From Myxococcota bacterium (GTDB lineage Bacteria; Myxococcota_A; UBA9160; UBA4427), in contig JAWKRT010000006.1 in assembly GCA_041389495.1 (NCBI GenBank), forward strand, positions 124,001 to 188,000: 64,000 nt of DNA. Direction: 5' to 3'. A program made the translations under genes and the position numbers. Below are positions 7,977-17,147 of this stretch, piece after piece (position 1 is the stretch's first letter; each line of letters begins with the position of its first letter). The notes under the pieces were generated by a model. That model ran no database searches and was not told the origin of the DNA. It worked only from the letters and a program-made list of their open reading frames with translations.

Positions 7977-8230
7977 GGCGCGGCCACTCTACGCACGCGC
8001 CGCGCGCGGGTTCAAGCGCGATCGACGCGCTCGGGGGATCCTCACCGCGACCGCGACGCCGGCCGCACGGACGCCGGCGCGGGTGTGCGCGGGGCCCGGC
8101 GACCGCGAGCGCGCGCGGTTCGAGCACCCCGTTGCGCACCGCCTGCACCTGCGCGGGCTCCGGCGGCGGCCGCGCGCAGCGGACGCCGGCGCACGCGAAC
8201 GGGCCGCGATCGGCGCGCGCGCGACCGCGC

Positions 8231-9565
8231 CTAACGAGCTTCCGAGAAGAGCCGCGCGCCCTCCTTGCGGAGCCGGCATCCGTCGAGCAGCGGCCCGAGC
8301 TCGAGCAGCTCGAGCCCGCCCGGGAAGGGCGCGAGGAACGCCTCGAGCGCGGCGCGACCGCCCGGCGCCGCGCAGGCCGCGTCGATCGCGCGCTCGAGGC
8401 GCTGGAGCATCCACGTCTGGTACGGCACGACCATCCGCCGCGCGCGCACGCCGCCGATCTCGAACGCGTGCGTCAGCGCGCCCTCGCCCGTCTGGTGCGC
8501 CTCGAAGCCCGGCGTCGCGGTGAAGGTCTTGCCGGGGAGCTCGCCGCCCGGCGCGTGCGCATCGCTCGCGACGAAGCGCGCGAGCGTCGCGACCGAGTCG
8601 CGCAGCACGGGCCACATCTCCTCGAAGAACACGCCGATCACGGGCCGCAGCGTCTCGGGAACGCGGTCGTCGTCGAGCCACGCGCCGCCGTCGCTCGTCG
8701 CGGGGCGTCCGACCAGCTCGCCGTCGCCGTCGAGCGTGTAGAGCCGCTGCCCGTAGCGGCGCGCGTTGAGCGCGCCCTCCCCGTTCGTGCGCTCGACCCA
8801 CTCGGCGACGAGCGGGAAGAGGACGCGCAGCGCGAAGCCCGGGATCGCGTCGCGGTAGAGGTGCGCGTAGAGCGGGCCGAGCAGGCCGTAGTCGGCGAGG
8901 CTCGGCCGGCCTCCGAGTGCGTGGTCGTGCCGCGCGAGGTGCGCTTCGAGCAGGCACAGGACGCGGTGCTGGCTCGCCTGCCAGGCGCGCTCGGTCCGCG
9001 CATCGCAGCCGAGGTGCACGAGCCCGGCGTAGACGCCCTTCGGCGCGTGCCGCGTGTCGGCGATGCCGAACGCCTTCTCGAAGAACGCCGCGCCCGCCGC
9101 GCGCCGCTCGAGACCGCCCGCGCCCGGTGCGAGCGCAGCGCCCCACTGCTGCTCGTTGAACGCGCGGTGGTTGGGCTCGCGCCCGTTCTCGCTGTAGAAC
9201 CAGCGCTGCCAGAACGCCGGCACGACGAGCCACTCGTCGGCGAGCAGCTCGACGAGGTACGACGCGATGCACTGGCGCGGCCGCGTGCGCGCGTCCGGCA
9301 CGACCGGCTCGCGCGGGTGCGCGGCCTCGACGACGTCGAGGATCTCGCTCGAGTCCTGCACGATGCGCCCGTCGGGCAGCTCGAGCTGCGGCACGGCCGT
9401 CGAGCCCGTGCGCGGCGCGAGCCGGCCGACGAGCAGCTCGGGCGTCGCGAGCACGTCCTCGAAGCCGGGCTCGAGCGCGCCGGCGCGCCGCTTGAAGCGC
9501 AGGTACGCGCGGACCTTCCCCGAGAAGTAGCTGTGCTCCCACGAGTAGAGACGGTACGTCGACAT
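8231..9565 (-). CDS. glutathione S-transferase family protein
   Basis: 444 residues, about twice the usual GST length. The N-terminal ~90 residues read as a thioredoxin-like GST domain: YRLYSWEHSYFSGKVRAYLRFK, then STAVPQLELPDGRIVQDSSEI, where the cis-Pro and the QDSSEI glutathione-binding motif are recognisable. A helical C-terminal domain (RPSLADYGLLGPLYAHL, matching the GST N-capping box) follows. The remaining ~180 residues are an extension I cannot assign. Catalysis is not certain. It is monocistronic. Confidence 0.8.
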   Translation of the reverse strand: MSTYRLYSWEHSYFSGKVRAYLRFKRRAGALEPGFEDVLATPELLVGRLAPRTGSTAVPQLELPDGRIVQDSSEILDVVEAAHPREPVVPDARTRPRQCIASYLVELLADEWLVVPAFWQRWFYSENGREPNHRAFNEQQWGAALAPGAGGLERRAAGAAFFEKAFGIADTRHAPKGVYAGLVHLGCDARTERAWQASQHRVLCLLEAHLARHDHALGGRPSLADYGLLGPLYAHLYRDAIPGFALRVLFPLVAEWVERTNGEGALNARRYGQRLYTLDGDGELVGRPATSDGGAWLDDDRVPETLRPVIGVFFEEMWPVLRDSVATLARFVASDAHAPGGELPGKTFTATPGFEAHQTGEGALTHAFEIGGVRARRMVVPYQTWMLQRLERAIDAACAAPGGRAALEAFLAPFPGGLELLELGPLLDGCRLRKEGARLFSEAR

Positions 9566-9658
9566 GTGCGCAGTCTACGCGCGGCGCGCGCCTGCGGTGC
9601 GCGGCGCGGGCGCCTCGCACGCGGGGCGGGGCGGGCGCGCGTGATACCTTGCGCCGCC

Positions 9659-10978
9659 ATGCTGCGACGGCTCGCCGCCCGCCTCGCGCTCGCCTTCGCG
9701 AGCGCGGCCCTCGTCGCGGTCGCGTTCGAGCTCGGGCTGCGCGCGCTCGGCTACGGCGCGCTCTACGACGTCTACTCGAAGCCCGAGATCTTCTGGGTGC
9801 ACGACGACCTGCTCGGCTGGCGCCACGACCGCGGCGTGTCGGGCCGCTACGTCGGCCCGCGCCCCTTCCCCGTCGAGTTCGACGCCGAGGTCGAGATCAA
9901 CTCGCTCGGCATGCGCGGGCCCGAGATCGCGCCGCGTCCGCCCGATGGCGTGCGCATCCTGTTCCTCGGCGACTCGGTCGTCGCGGGCTTCGAGGTGCCG
10001 TACGCGCAGACCTTCGCGCACCTCGCGGGCGTCCATCTCTCCGAACGGCTCGGCGTTCCCGTACAGACGCTCAACGGCGCGGTGCGCGGCTACGGCACCG
10101 ACCAGAGCTACCTCTGGTATCGCGAGCGCGGAAAGGGCCTCCAGCCCGACTGGGTCGTGTTCGTCCACAGCCTGAACGACCCGACCGACAACATGGAGCT
10201 CCACCGCATGCGGCGGCTCTTCGGCAAGGGCGCCTTCGCGCTGCGCGCCGACGGGAGCCTCGAGCTGCTCGGCACGCCGGTGCCCGAGTACCCGCTGTGC
10301 TCGCACTGGAGGCTCGACGAGCGCTACGTGCCGACGCGCATGGACGGCGTCGCGCAGCGCGCCTACTGCGCCGTCGAGCTCTCGCTCTCCGACCGCTCGG
10401 CCCTCTTCAGCCTCGCGGCGATGCGCCTCGCGCAGCACAAGCCCGTGCTCGAGGCCATCTGGTACTGGGCAGTGCCCGCGCGCAAGGCCGCGCAGCGCGC
10501 GCGCGACGCGGGCGGGCGCGCATTCGCGGCCGCCGGCCGCGCGCTCGGGCCGAACGCAGCCGCGGCGCAGGCGGCGACGCTGCAAGCGGGAGCGCGCTCC
10601 GCGAGCGCGAGCGAGCGCCTCACGAGTGCGCTGCTCGTGGCGCTCGCGCGCGAGGTGCGCACCTCGGGTGCAAGGCTGCTGATCGTCATCCGCGACACCG
10701 AGCTCGCCCGCATGGACACCCACGCACTGCGCATCGAGGGCGCGATCGCGCGCACGATCTACATGGACCCCGCTCGCGCGGCCGGACGGCGCGTCACGTT
10801 CGTGAACGACAACCACTACACCGCGCTCGGCCACGAGCTCACCGGCCGCGCACTCGCCGACGCGCTCGCGCCGCTCGTCCGTCGGGTCGACTCCGCGAAC
10901 GCGCCGGCCGCGCCGGCCGCACCGACGCCTGCAGCCACGCCGCGAGGCGAAGCCAGCCAGGAGGGAGCCTCCCGATGA
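9659..10978 (+). CDS. SGNH/GDSL-family hydrolase, membrane-anchored
   Basis: 439 residues. An N-terminal signal anchor (residues 5-30) is followed by the SGNH block I FLGDSVVAGF with the nucleophile Ser106. The C-terminal DNHYTALGH supplies the Asp and His of the catalytic set. A helical insert of about 120 residues sits between them. SGNH enzymes remove or transfer acyl groups on lipids, sugars or cell-wall polymers; the substrate here is unknown. The stop overlaps the start of the phosphatase-fold gene (ATGA), so the two act together in expression. Confidence 0.8.
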   Translation: MLRRLAARLALAFASAALVAVAFELGLRALGYGALYDVYSKPEIFWVHDDLLGWRHDRGVSGRYVGPRPFPVEFDAEVEINSLGMRGPEIAPRPPDGVRILFLGDSVVAGFEVPYAQTFAHLAGVHLSERLGVPVQTLNGAVRGYGTDQSYLWYRERGKGLQPDWVVFVHSLNDPTDNMELHRMRRLFGKGAFALRADGSLELLGTPVPEYPLCSHWRLDERYVPTRMDGVAQRAYCAVELSLSDRSALFSLAAMRLAQHKPVLEAIWYWAVPARKAAQRARDAGGRAFAAAGRALGPNAAAAQAATLQAGARSASASERLTSALLVALAREVRTSGARLLIVIRDTELARMDTHALRIEGAIARTIYMDPARAAGRRVTFVNDNHYTALGHELTGRALADALAPLVRRVDSANAPAAPAAPTPAATPRGEASQEGASR

Positions 10979-12612
10979 AGGCCATCGCGATCCTCGTCGC
11001 CGCCGGCGCGGCGGCCGGCGCCGCCGCCGGCCTGTGGGTGCTGCTCGCGCTCGCGGATGCGAACCCGACCGTCCACCCCGATGCCGCACTCGCGCTCGCG
11101 CGCTGGCTCGCGCTCGGCTACGCGGGCGCGGGCGCCGTGCTCTTCGCGGTCGCCGGCGCGGTGCTGCGCGCGCTCGCCGGCGCACCGACGACGGCGCGCG
11201 CGGCGCGCGCCGCGGGCCTCGTCGCCGCGCTCGGCGCCGCCGCCGCGGCGGCCGTCGCCGCACCGCGCGTGCTCGCGCTCGCGAACCCTCCCGAAGTCGC
11301 GACGGCCGCACCGCCGCCCGCGCCCGCCGCGGCCGGCGCGCGCGTCCTGCTGCTCGGCATCGACGGCGCGGACTGGGACCAGATCGATGCGCTCGTCGCC
11401 GCGGGCGACCTCCCGACGCTAGGCGGCCTCGTCGCGCGCGGCGCGCGCGCGCCACTCCGCACGTTCGAGCCCACGTGGTCGCCGCTCATCTGGAACACGA
11501 TCGCGACGGGCGTCGCGCCCGAGCGCCACGGCATCCTCGACTTCGAGCAGCTGCGCGTCGCGGGCGCGCGCTGCGGCCCGCAGCGCCTCCTCAAGCACCC
11601 GGTGATGACGCCGCACCACGTCGGCTTCTCGGCGTTCGTGCGGCTCGCGAAGGCGACGGGCATCGCGCTGCAGGTGCCGGTCTCGGGCTGCCACCGCAAG
11701 GCGAAGGCCGTGTGGAACGAGCTCGACGACGCGGGCCTGCGCGTCGGCGTCGTGAACTGGTTCGCGTCGTATCCGGCCGAGGAGCTCGACGGCTTCGTCA
11801 TCTCGGACAACAACCCGAAGCGGGCGGCGTTCTTCCGCGGCAAGCACGGCGCGTCGAACATGGCGCCCGGGCCCATCACGCACCCGGCCGACCTGCTCGA
11901 GCGCATCGACGCAGGCTCGTTCGTGACGCCGGCGGCGCCGTCGCCGCTCGACGTGCTCGACCATCCCGTCTTCGCCGAGGTGCCGCCCGACGCGCGCGAG
12001 CTCCTCGCGCGCGATCCGGGCACGCTCCACGAGGCCGGCCAGCTGATCGACGCGGACGTCTTCGCGGCGCGCGCGGCCGCGGCGCTCCTGCGCGCCGAGC
12101 CGCTCGACTTCCTCGCCGTCTACATGTCGGGCGTCGACAACATCGGCCACCGCTTCGGGCGGCAGCGCGGCGTCGTGCACAACTTCTACCGGCTCGCGGA
12201 CTCGCTCGTCGGCGAGATCCTCGCCGCGGCCGGGCCGGACGTGACCGTCGTGCTCGTCTCGGACCACGGCTGGAGCTACGAGGAGGCCGACTACGGCCAC
12301 AACCACGCGCCCGACGGCGTGTTCCTCGTGAGCGGGCCGGGCGCGCGCGCGGGCGCGCGCCTCGCCGACGCGCCGAGCGTCTACGACGTCGCGCCGACCG
12401 TGCTCGCGCTGTTCGGACTGCCGCCGTCGTCGGCCTTCGAGGGCGCCGCCGTCGCAGGCGCACTCGAGCCCGCGCGGCTCGCCGCCGCGCCCGCGACGCC
12501 GATCGACTACGGCGGCTATCGCGCGCCCGAGGTCGGCCTGCTGCCCGACGAGCCGAGCCAGCTCGAGAGCGAGACGATCGACAAGCTGCGGGCGCTCGGA
12601 TACGTCGAGTAG
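10975..12612 (+). CDS. alkaline-phosphatase-fold phosphodiesterase, membrane protein
   Basis: 545 residues. Three membrane segments in the first ~105 residues precede a periplasmic catalytic domain of the type I phosphodiesterase/nucleotide pyrophosphatase kind. Metal-site motifs are visible: LLLGIDGADWDQID, the nucleophile region TWSPLIWNTIATG, and VLVSDHGW with NHAPDG. It ends with EPSQLESETIDKLRALGYVE, a C-terminal motif common in this family. It may hydrolyse or transfer a phospho-group on an envelope glycan or lipid. It is coupled to the SGNH hydrolase, suggesting a joint envelope-modifying role (inference). Confidence 0.82.
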   Translation: MKAIAILVAAGAAAGAAAGLWVLLALADANPTVHPDAALALARWLALGYAGAGAVLFAVAGAVLRALAGAPTTARAARAAGLVAALGAAAAAAVAAPRVLALANPPEVATAAPPPAPAAAGARVLLLGIDGADWDQIDALVAAGDLPTLGGLVARGARAPLRTFEPTWSPLIWNTIATGVAPERHGILDFEQLRVAGARCGPQRLLKHPVMTPHHVGFSAFVRLAKATGIALQVPVSGCHRKAKAVWNELDDAGLRVGVVNWFASYPAEELDGFVISDNNPKRAAFFRGKHGASNMAPGPITHPADLLERIDAGSFVTPAAPSPLDVLDHPVFAEVPPDARELLARDPGTLHEAGQLIDADVFAARAAAALLRAEPLDFLAVYMSGVDNIGHRFGRQRGVVHNFYRLADSLVGEILAAAGPDVTVVLVSDHGWSYEEADYGHNHAPDGVFLVSGPGARAGARLADAPSVYDVAPTVLALFGLPPSSAFEGAAVAGALEPARLAAAPATPIDYGGYRAPEVGLLPDEPSQLESETIDKLRALGYVE

Positions 12613-12639
12613 GCCCGCGCCGGTGCGCGGCGCGGAACG

Positions 12640-15393
12640 CTAGTCGGCCATCAGCTCGGCCGTCACCGCCTTGCGGCGCGCCGCGATCTCGGCGGGCGAG
12701 ACGACTTCCGGCATCTCGTCGGGCTCGATCTTGAAGATCACGTCGCCCTTCTTGACGACCGTGCCGTCCTTGCCGTCCATGGGCGCCTCGACGACGGTGC
12801 CCGCGAACGGCGCGGCGACCTTGTTGAACATCTTCATCACCTCGATGACGAAGAGCGGCTGGCCGGCCTCGAAGTGCTCGCCCGCCGCGACGAGCGGCGG
12901 GAGGTCGGGCGCCTCGCGCGCGTAGAACGTCCCGCCCATGGGCGTCACGATCTCGTCCGAGGCGGCGGGCGGCGGCGGCGAGAGCGCGCGCGTGCACGCC
13001 TGCACCGACTCCGCCTCGGTGAACTTCGCCGGGAAGACGGGCTGCAGCTCCTCGTTCACGGTGATGTCGAGGAAGCCGCTCCGCACGCCGATGCGCGGGA
13101 TCACGAGCAGCGCGTCGAGCCCCGCCTGGAAGCCGCGGTGCGCGGCCACGCAGCGCTGCCAGAGCGCGCCGTCGCCGCCCGAGAGCGCGCGGTCCGGTGC
13201 GCCGCCGAAGAGCGCCTCGAGCTCGGCGGCCGTGCGCTTGCCCGTGCGCGCCGCGACCTCGGCGTAGAACGCGCGCGCGGCGTCGAGCACCTCGGCGTCG
13301 TGGTCCCAGATCTGCTCGCTCGGCGGCTCGCCCGGCCGCGCCTCGAGGTCGACGAAGTCGTAGAGCGCGGCGAGGAAGTCGACGGGGTTCGCGCGGAAGC
13401 GCACGTGCGCGCGGTCGCTCGCGTCCCACAGCTCGCCGTCGTAGCGGCCGAGGAAGCCGCCGAGCACGTGCGGGTTCTCGAGCAGCCGCTCGATCGGTCG
13501 CTGCAGCAGCGTCTGCTTCGCTCCGAGCACGCGCTTCTCGTCCGCGTCCTTCGCGCGCGCGAGGAGCAACCCGAGCGCGGCCTCGACGTCGACGTCGTTC
13601 ACCACCTGCTGGAGTGCACCGACGCCGGCCAGGTACGACGTCATGAAGCGCGTGCTCGGCTCGGCCATCACGCCCTTGCCGAGGAACCACTGGATGAGCC
13701 CGTAGTGGACGGGGAGGTTCGTCTGCAGATCGTCGCCGCGCAGCTCCGTGCGGCGCAGGATCTCCGCCATGCGCTCGTAGTTCTCGCGGCGGTTCGCGCC
13801 GTCGCAGAGCAGCAGCGCGATGTTGCTGTCGTAGGCGCCCGCGAGGTTGTACCAGATGAACGTGTCGGTATCCGGGTTGCGGATGCCGATGCCCTGGTCG
13901 AAGCGGATCTCGCCGTCGATCGGCTTCGACCAGCTGCGGATCACGCCGCCCGCGTGCGGCTGCAACGCCTGGTTCGTCGCATTGATGCGGATCTCGAGGC
14001 CGGACACCGAGCGCACGACGCGCTCGGGGCGAGGCAGCCGCTTCCCGTGCTTCGCGAGCAGCGCCATCGCCTCGATCAGCTCGTCGACGTAGAAGCAGTC
14101 GCTCGGGTCGGCGGGGTTGGCGAAGCGCAGCCGGTAGGCGAGCTCGGTCACGCCGTGCTCGACCTGGATGCGCGTGTTCATCTCCATGAAGAAGTGGTTG
14201 AAGCCCTCGACGATGCACTCGAAGGTCGACACGCTGTCGAGCTGGGTCGCCTCTCCGAACTTCTCGCCCTCGGCTTCCATGCGCGCGAGCGTCGCGACGT
14301 CGCCGCGCAGGATCTCGCGCGCCTTGCCCTCGGTGCGCTCGATCTCGGTCTCGAGCAGCTCCCTCGTGAGCGAGACCTCGACGAGCTTCTGCTCGTGCAT
14401 CTGCACCGAGCAGTCGCGTCCGCCGAGCGACACGCACCACTCACCGTTCCCGATCAGCTGCATCTCGTTGTGGCGCGTCGTCTCGAGGTTGAGCTCGACG
14501 AGGAAGTTCCGGTTCGAGCCGGGCTCGACGACCTTGCTCTCGGCGAGGATCTCCATCACCGCGTTCGCGACCTGATCGGGCTTCGCGACGACGCGCTGGC
14601 CCTTGCCGCCGCCGCCGCCGATGTGCTTGAAGCGGATGCGGTTGCTCGGGTAGTCGCTCCACATCTCGGCGGTGATCGCCTTCGCCTCTTCCTGCAGCTC
14701 GCCGATCGTCACGAGCTCGGTCGACTTCGCGTAGCCGGCCTGCAGGAGTGCCTCGGCGTTCTCGGCGAGCGAGACGTCCGCGTTCCACGCGAAGGCGTCG
14801 AGCCCGTGCTCCTTCGCGAGCGCGGCGAGCGCGGCGCGGTCGCCGGCCTTGCGCACGAGCGCGCGCGCCGAGATGTCGTCGACGCCGGGGATCACGGCGT
14901 TGCCGAGCGCGCGCGCGAGCTTCTTGGCCTCGTCCTTGGCGCCCGCCCTGCGGATCACGCGCGACGACGGCCCGAGGAAGCCGAGCCCCGCGCGCTCGAT
15001 GGCCTCGACGAACTCGGCGTCCTCGGCCATGAAGCCGTAGCCCGCGAACAGGTGCGTGTAGCCGTGGTCCTTCGCGATCCCGATGATCTCGCGGATGCGC
15101 TGGAGCTTCTGAGTCTGCCCGACGCCCATGTAGTCCTGCACGCGGTGGACGTTGTGCGGGAAGCGGAAGCCGCGCAGCTCGGGCGCGAGGCAGCGCGGAT
15201 AGACGACCGAGTCCTTCTCCGAGAGAAGCATCCCGTACTCGGCGATGCCGATCGCGTCGAAGACCTGGAACGCCTCGAGCCGCACGGGCCCGCGGCACAC
15301 GACGAGCACCTTCAGGTCGTCGATCGCGAAGGAGCGGGCCCAGTCGCTGCTGGCGTCGGCGAAGCGGCCGGCCACGAGGTCGCGGTCGCGCAT
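12640..15393 (-). CDS. acyl-CoA carboxylase biotin carboxylase/biotin carrier subunit
   Basis: 917 residues. Biotin-dependent carboxylation of an acyl-CoA begins with ATP-dependent carboxylation of biotin here. The ATP-grasp core is visible (FKHIGGGGGKGQRVVAK; GGRDCSVQMHEQKLVEVS; FMEMNTRIQVEHGVTELAYRL). The C terminus is a biotinyl domain with EVMKM, biotin-accepting Lys at about 854. The middle ~350 residues between them are a helical region absent from classic AccC. The sequence departs from canonical AccC at several conserved motifs (for example QVEHGVTE rather than QVEHPVTE). The acetyl-, propionyl- or longer acyl-CoA substrate cannot be told. One base separates it from the carboxyltransferase gene. 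Confidence 0.9.
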   Translation of the reverse strand: MRDRDLVAGRFADASSDWARSFAIDDLKVLVVCRGPVRLEAFQVFDAIGIAEYGMLLSEKDSVVYPRCLAPELRGFRFPHNVHRVQDYMGVGQTQKLQRIREIIGIAKDHGYTHLFAGYGFMAEDAEFVEAIERAGLGFLGPSSRVIRRAGAKDEAKKLARALGNAVIPGVDDISARALVRKAGDRAALAALAKEHGLDAFAWNADVSLAENAEALLQAGYAKSTELVTIGELQEEAKAITAEMWSDYPSNRIRFKHIGGGGGKGQRVVAKPDQVANAVMEILAESKVVEPGSNRNFLVELNLETTRHNEMQLIGNGEWCVSLGGRDCSVQMHEQKLVEVSLTRELLETEIERTEGKAREILRGDVATLARMEAEGEKFGEATQLDSVSTFECIVEGFNHFFMEMNTRIQVEHGVTELAYRLRFANPADPSDCFYVDELIEAMALLAKHGKRLPRPERVVRSVSGLEIRINATNQALQPHAGGVIRSWSKPIDGEIRFDQGIGIRNPDTDTFIWYNLAGAYDSNIALLLCDGANRRENYERMAEILRRTELRGDDLQTNLPVHYGLIQWFLGKGVMAEPSTRFMTSYLAGVGALQQVVNDVDVEAALGLLLARAKDADEKRVLGAKQTLLQRPIERLLENPHVLGGFLGRYDGELWDASDRAHVRFRANPVDFLAALYDFVDLEARPGEPPSEQIWDHDAEVLDAARAFYAEVAARTGKRTAAELEALFGGAPDRALSGGDGALWQRCVAAHRGFQAGLDALLVIPRIGVRSGFLDITVNEELQPVFPAKFTEAESVQACTRALSPPPPAASDEIVTPMGGTFYAREAPDLPPLVAAGEHFEAGQPLFVIEVMKMFNKVAAPFAGTVVEAPMDGKDGTVVKKGDVIFKIEPDEMPEVVSPAEIAARRKAVTAELMAD

Positions 15394-15394
15394 G

Positions 15395-17062
15395 CTATTC
15401 GAACTCCCGCTGCGGCCCGGCCATCGCGGCGGGCACGTAGTGGCGCATCAGGAAATCCAGGTTCTTCGCGAGCACGCGGCGGCTCGTGCCGGGCATGACG
15501 AGGCTCGAGACCGAGCCGAGCGCCATCGCCTCCTTCGGGTTCATGAGCTCGCGCTCGTAGCGGTCGCGGACGGCGGCGAGCGCGCGGTCGCGCTCCTTCG
15601 ACGCCTCCGCCGGCGACTTCCCTTCCTGGATGGCCTTCTGGTAGGCGCCCGCGATGTCGCGCAGCTCCTTCTTGAACACGAACTCGGTACCGCCGCCCGG
15701 GCCCATCACCGCGATGCGCGCGTGCGGCATCGCGAGCACGCGATCGGCGCCCGTGAAGTGGCTGTTGTAGGCGGCGTAGGCGCCGCCGAAGGCGTTGCGG
15801 ATGATGAGCGTCATCGACGGCACGCGGACGTCGATGATCGCGTCGAGCAGCCGCCGGCCCTCGAGGATGATGCCGCGGCTCTCCTGGTCGGTGCCGGGCA
15901 GGAAGCCCGTCGTGTCCTCGAGGAAGAGCAGCGGGACGTTGTAGACGTTGCAGAAGCGGATGAAGCGCGTGGCCTTGCGCGCCGCGTCGACGTCGATCTG
16001 CCCCGAGGCGACGGCCGAGTTGTTGGCGACGAAGCCGACGACGTGGCCCGCGATCCGGCCGAAGGCCGTGATCATGTTGCGCGCGCGCGCCGGCTGCAGC
16101 TCGAAGTACTCGCCGTGGTCGCAGATGTTCTGGATGAAGAGCGTGATGTCGAGCGGCGCGTTCATGCCCGCCGGCGAGTCGAACGTGCGCCGGAAGAGGA
16201 TGTCCTCCTCGACGACGTAGCGGTCGACGGGGTCGCTCGTCTCGACGTACGGCGCGAACGAGTGGTTGTTGTCGGGCAGGTAGCCGAGCAGCCGGATCGC
16301 GGTGCGCAGCGAGGCGAGCTCGTCGTTCGTCGTGATGTCGCAGACGCCGTTGCGTCCGTGCACGCCGGGGCCGCCGAGCTGGTCGGCCGTCACGTCCTCG
16401 CCGAGCGCGCTCTTCACGACGCCGGGCCCCGTGAGCCCGATGAACGTGTCGTCGCACTGGATCATGAACGAGCCCTGGCGCGGGAGGTAGGCGCCGCCGC
16501 CGGCGTTGTACCCGAACATGAGGCTGATGCTCGGCACGACGCCCGAGATCCTGCGCAGCGCGGTGAACGCCTCGGAGTAGCCGTCGAGGCCGCCGACGCC
16601 GGCGGGGACGAACGCACCCGCGGAGTCGTTCATGCCGATCAGCGGGATGCCCTTCTCGCCGGCCATGTAGATCAGGCGCGCGAGCTTCGCGCCGTTCGTC
16701 GCGTCCATCGAGCCGGCGCGCAGCGTGAAGTCGTGGCCGTAGACGGCGACGTCGCGCCCGCCGATGTCGAGGATGCCCGTCACGATCGAGGCGCCGTCGA
16801 GTCCGGGCCCCCAGTTCGTCCAGAGCAGGTTCGGCTCGGACTTCGTCAGCACGCGCAGGCGCTCGAACACGGTCATGCGCTGCTTCGAGTGCTGCACGCG
16901 CACGCGCTCGGTGCCGCCGCCGCGCACCGGACGCGCCTGCATCTCGCGGCCGAACTCGAGCGCATCCTCGTAGATCGCCGCCGACGGGTGCGCGCCCTCG
17001 GTCGGCGGCGGCGCGGGCGTCGTCGCGAGCGGGTTCTCGAGGCTGAACGTCGCTTGTTCCAT
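15395..17062 (-). CDS. acyl-CoA carboxylase carboxyltransferase subunit
   Basis: 555 residues, the size of PccB/AccD-type fused carboxyltransferases. It moves the carboxyl from carboxybiotin to an acyl-CoA. Both crotonase-like halves are present with the two oxyanion glycine-rich turns: FGYNAGGGAYLPRQGSF in the N half and IRNAFGGAYAAYNSHFTGAD, with MGPGGGTEFVFKKEL, in the C half. The ATG at 17062 has GAAGGG upstream. It is the first gene of the pair with the biotin subunit (TAG-C-ATG junction) and lies downstream of malic enzyme behind a strong hairpin. Confidence 0.92.
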   Translation of the reverse strand: MEQATFSLENPLATTPAPPPTEGAHPSAAIYEDALEFGREMQARPVRGGGTERVRVQHSKQRMTVFERLRVLTKSEPNLLWTNWGPGLDGASIVTGILDIGGRDVAVYGHDFTLRAGSMDATNGAKLARLIYMAGEKGIPLIGMNDSAGAFVPAGVGGLDGYSEAFTALRRISGVVPSISLMFGYNAGGGAYLPRQGSFMIQCDDTFIGLTGPGVVKSALGEDVTADQLGGPGVHGRNGVCDITTNDELASLRTAIRLLGYLPDNNHSFAPYVETSDPVDRYVVEEDILFRRTFDSPAGMNAPLDITLFIQNICDHGEYFELQPARARNMITAFGRIAGHVVGFVANNSAVASGQIDVDAARKATRFIRFCNVYNVPLLFLEDTTGFLPGTDQESRGIILEGRRLLDAIIDVRVPSMTLIIRNAFGGAYAAYNSHFTGADRVLAMPHARIAVMGPGGGTEFVFKKELRDIAGAYQKAIQEGKSPAEASKERDRALAAVRDRYERELMNPKEAMALGSVSSLVMPGTSRRVLAKNLDFLMRHYVPAAMAGPQREFE

Positions 17063-17100
17063 GGATCGGGCCCTTCGCGGCGGGATCGGATGGGACGCCC

Positions 17101-17142
17101 GGCCGTCGGGGGCGCGCGGCGTGCCGCGCGCCCCCGACGGCC
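17101..17142 (-). terminator. perfect 20-bp hairpin after malic enzyme
   Basis: The arms at 17101-17120 and 17123-17142 are perfect 20-base complements with a two-base spacer, five bases after the malic-enzyme stop. There is no clear U-run, but the stability is extreme. It probably ends most malic-enzyme transcripts before the carboxylase operon. Confidence 0.75.
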
Positions 17143-17147
17143 TTCGG

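Noticed and set aside
7977..8230. possible small gene between the lipoprotein and GST genes
   Set aside because: All frames are Arg/Pro/Ala repeats with no start context.
7958..10978. 1006-codon plus frame
   Set aside because: Its first two thirds are antisense to the GST gene and lack any domain; the real SGNH gene starts at 9659.
12874..15498. 874-codon plus frame antisense to the biotin carboxylase
   Set aside because: Val/Glu/His/Arg-rich shadow typical of the complementary frame of a real gene.
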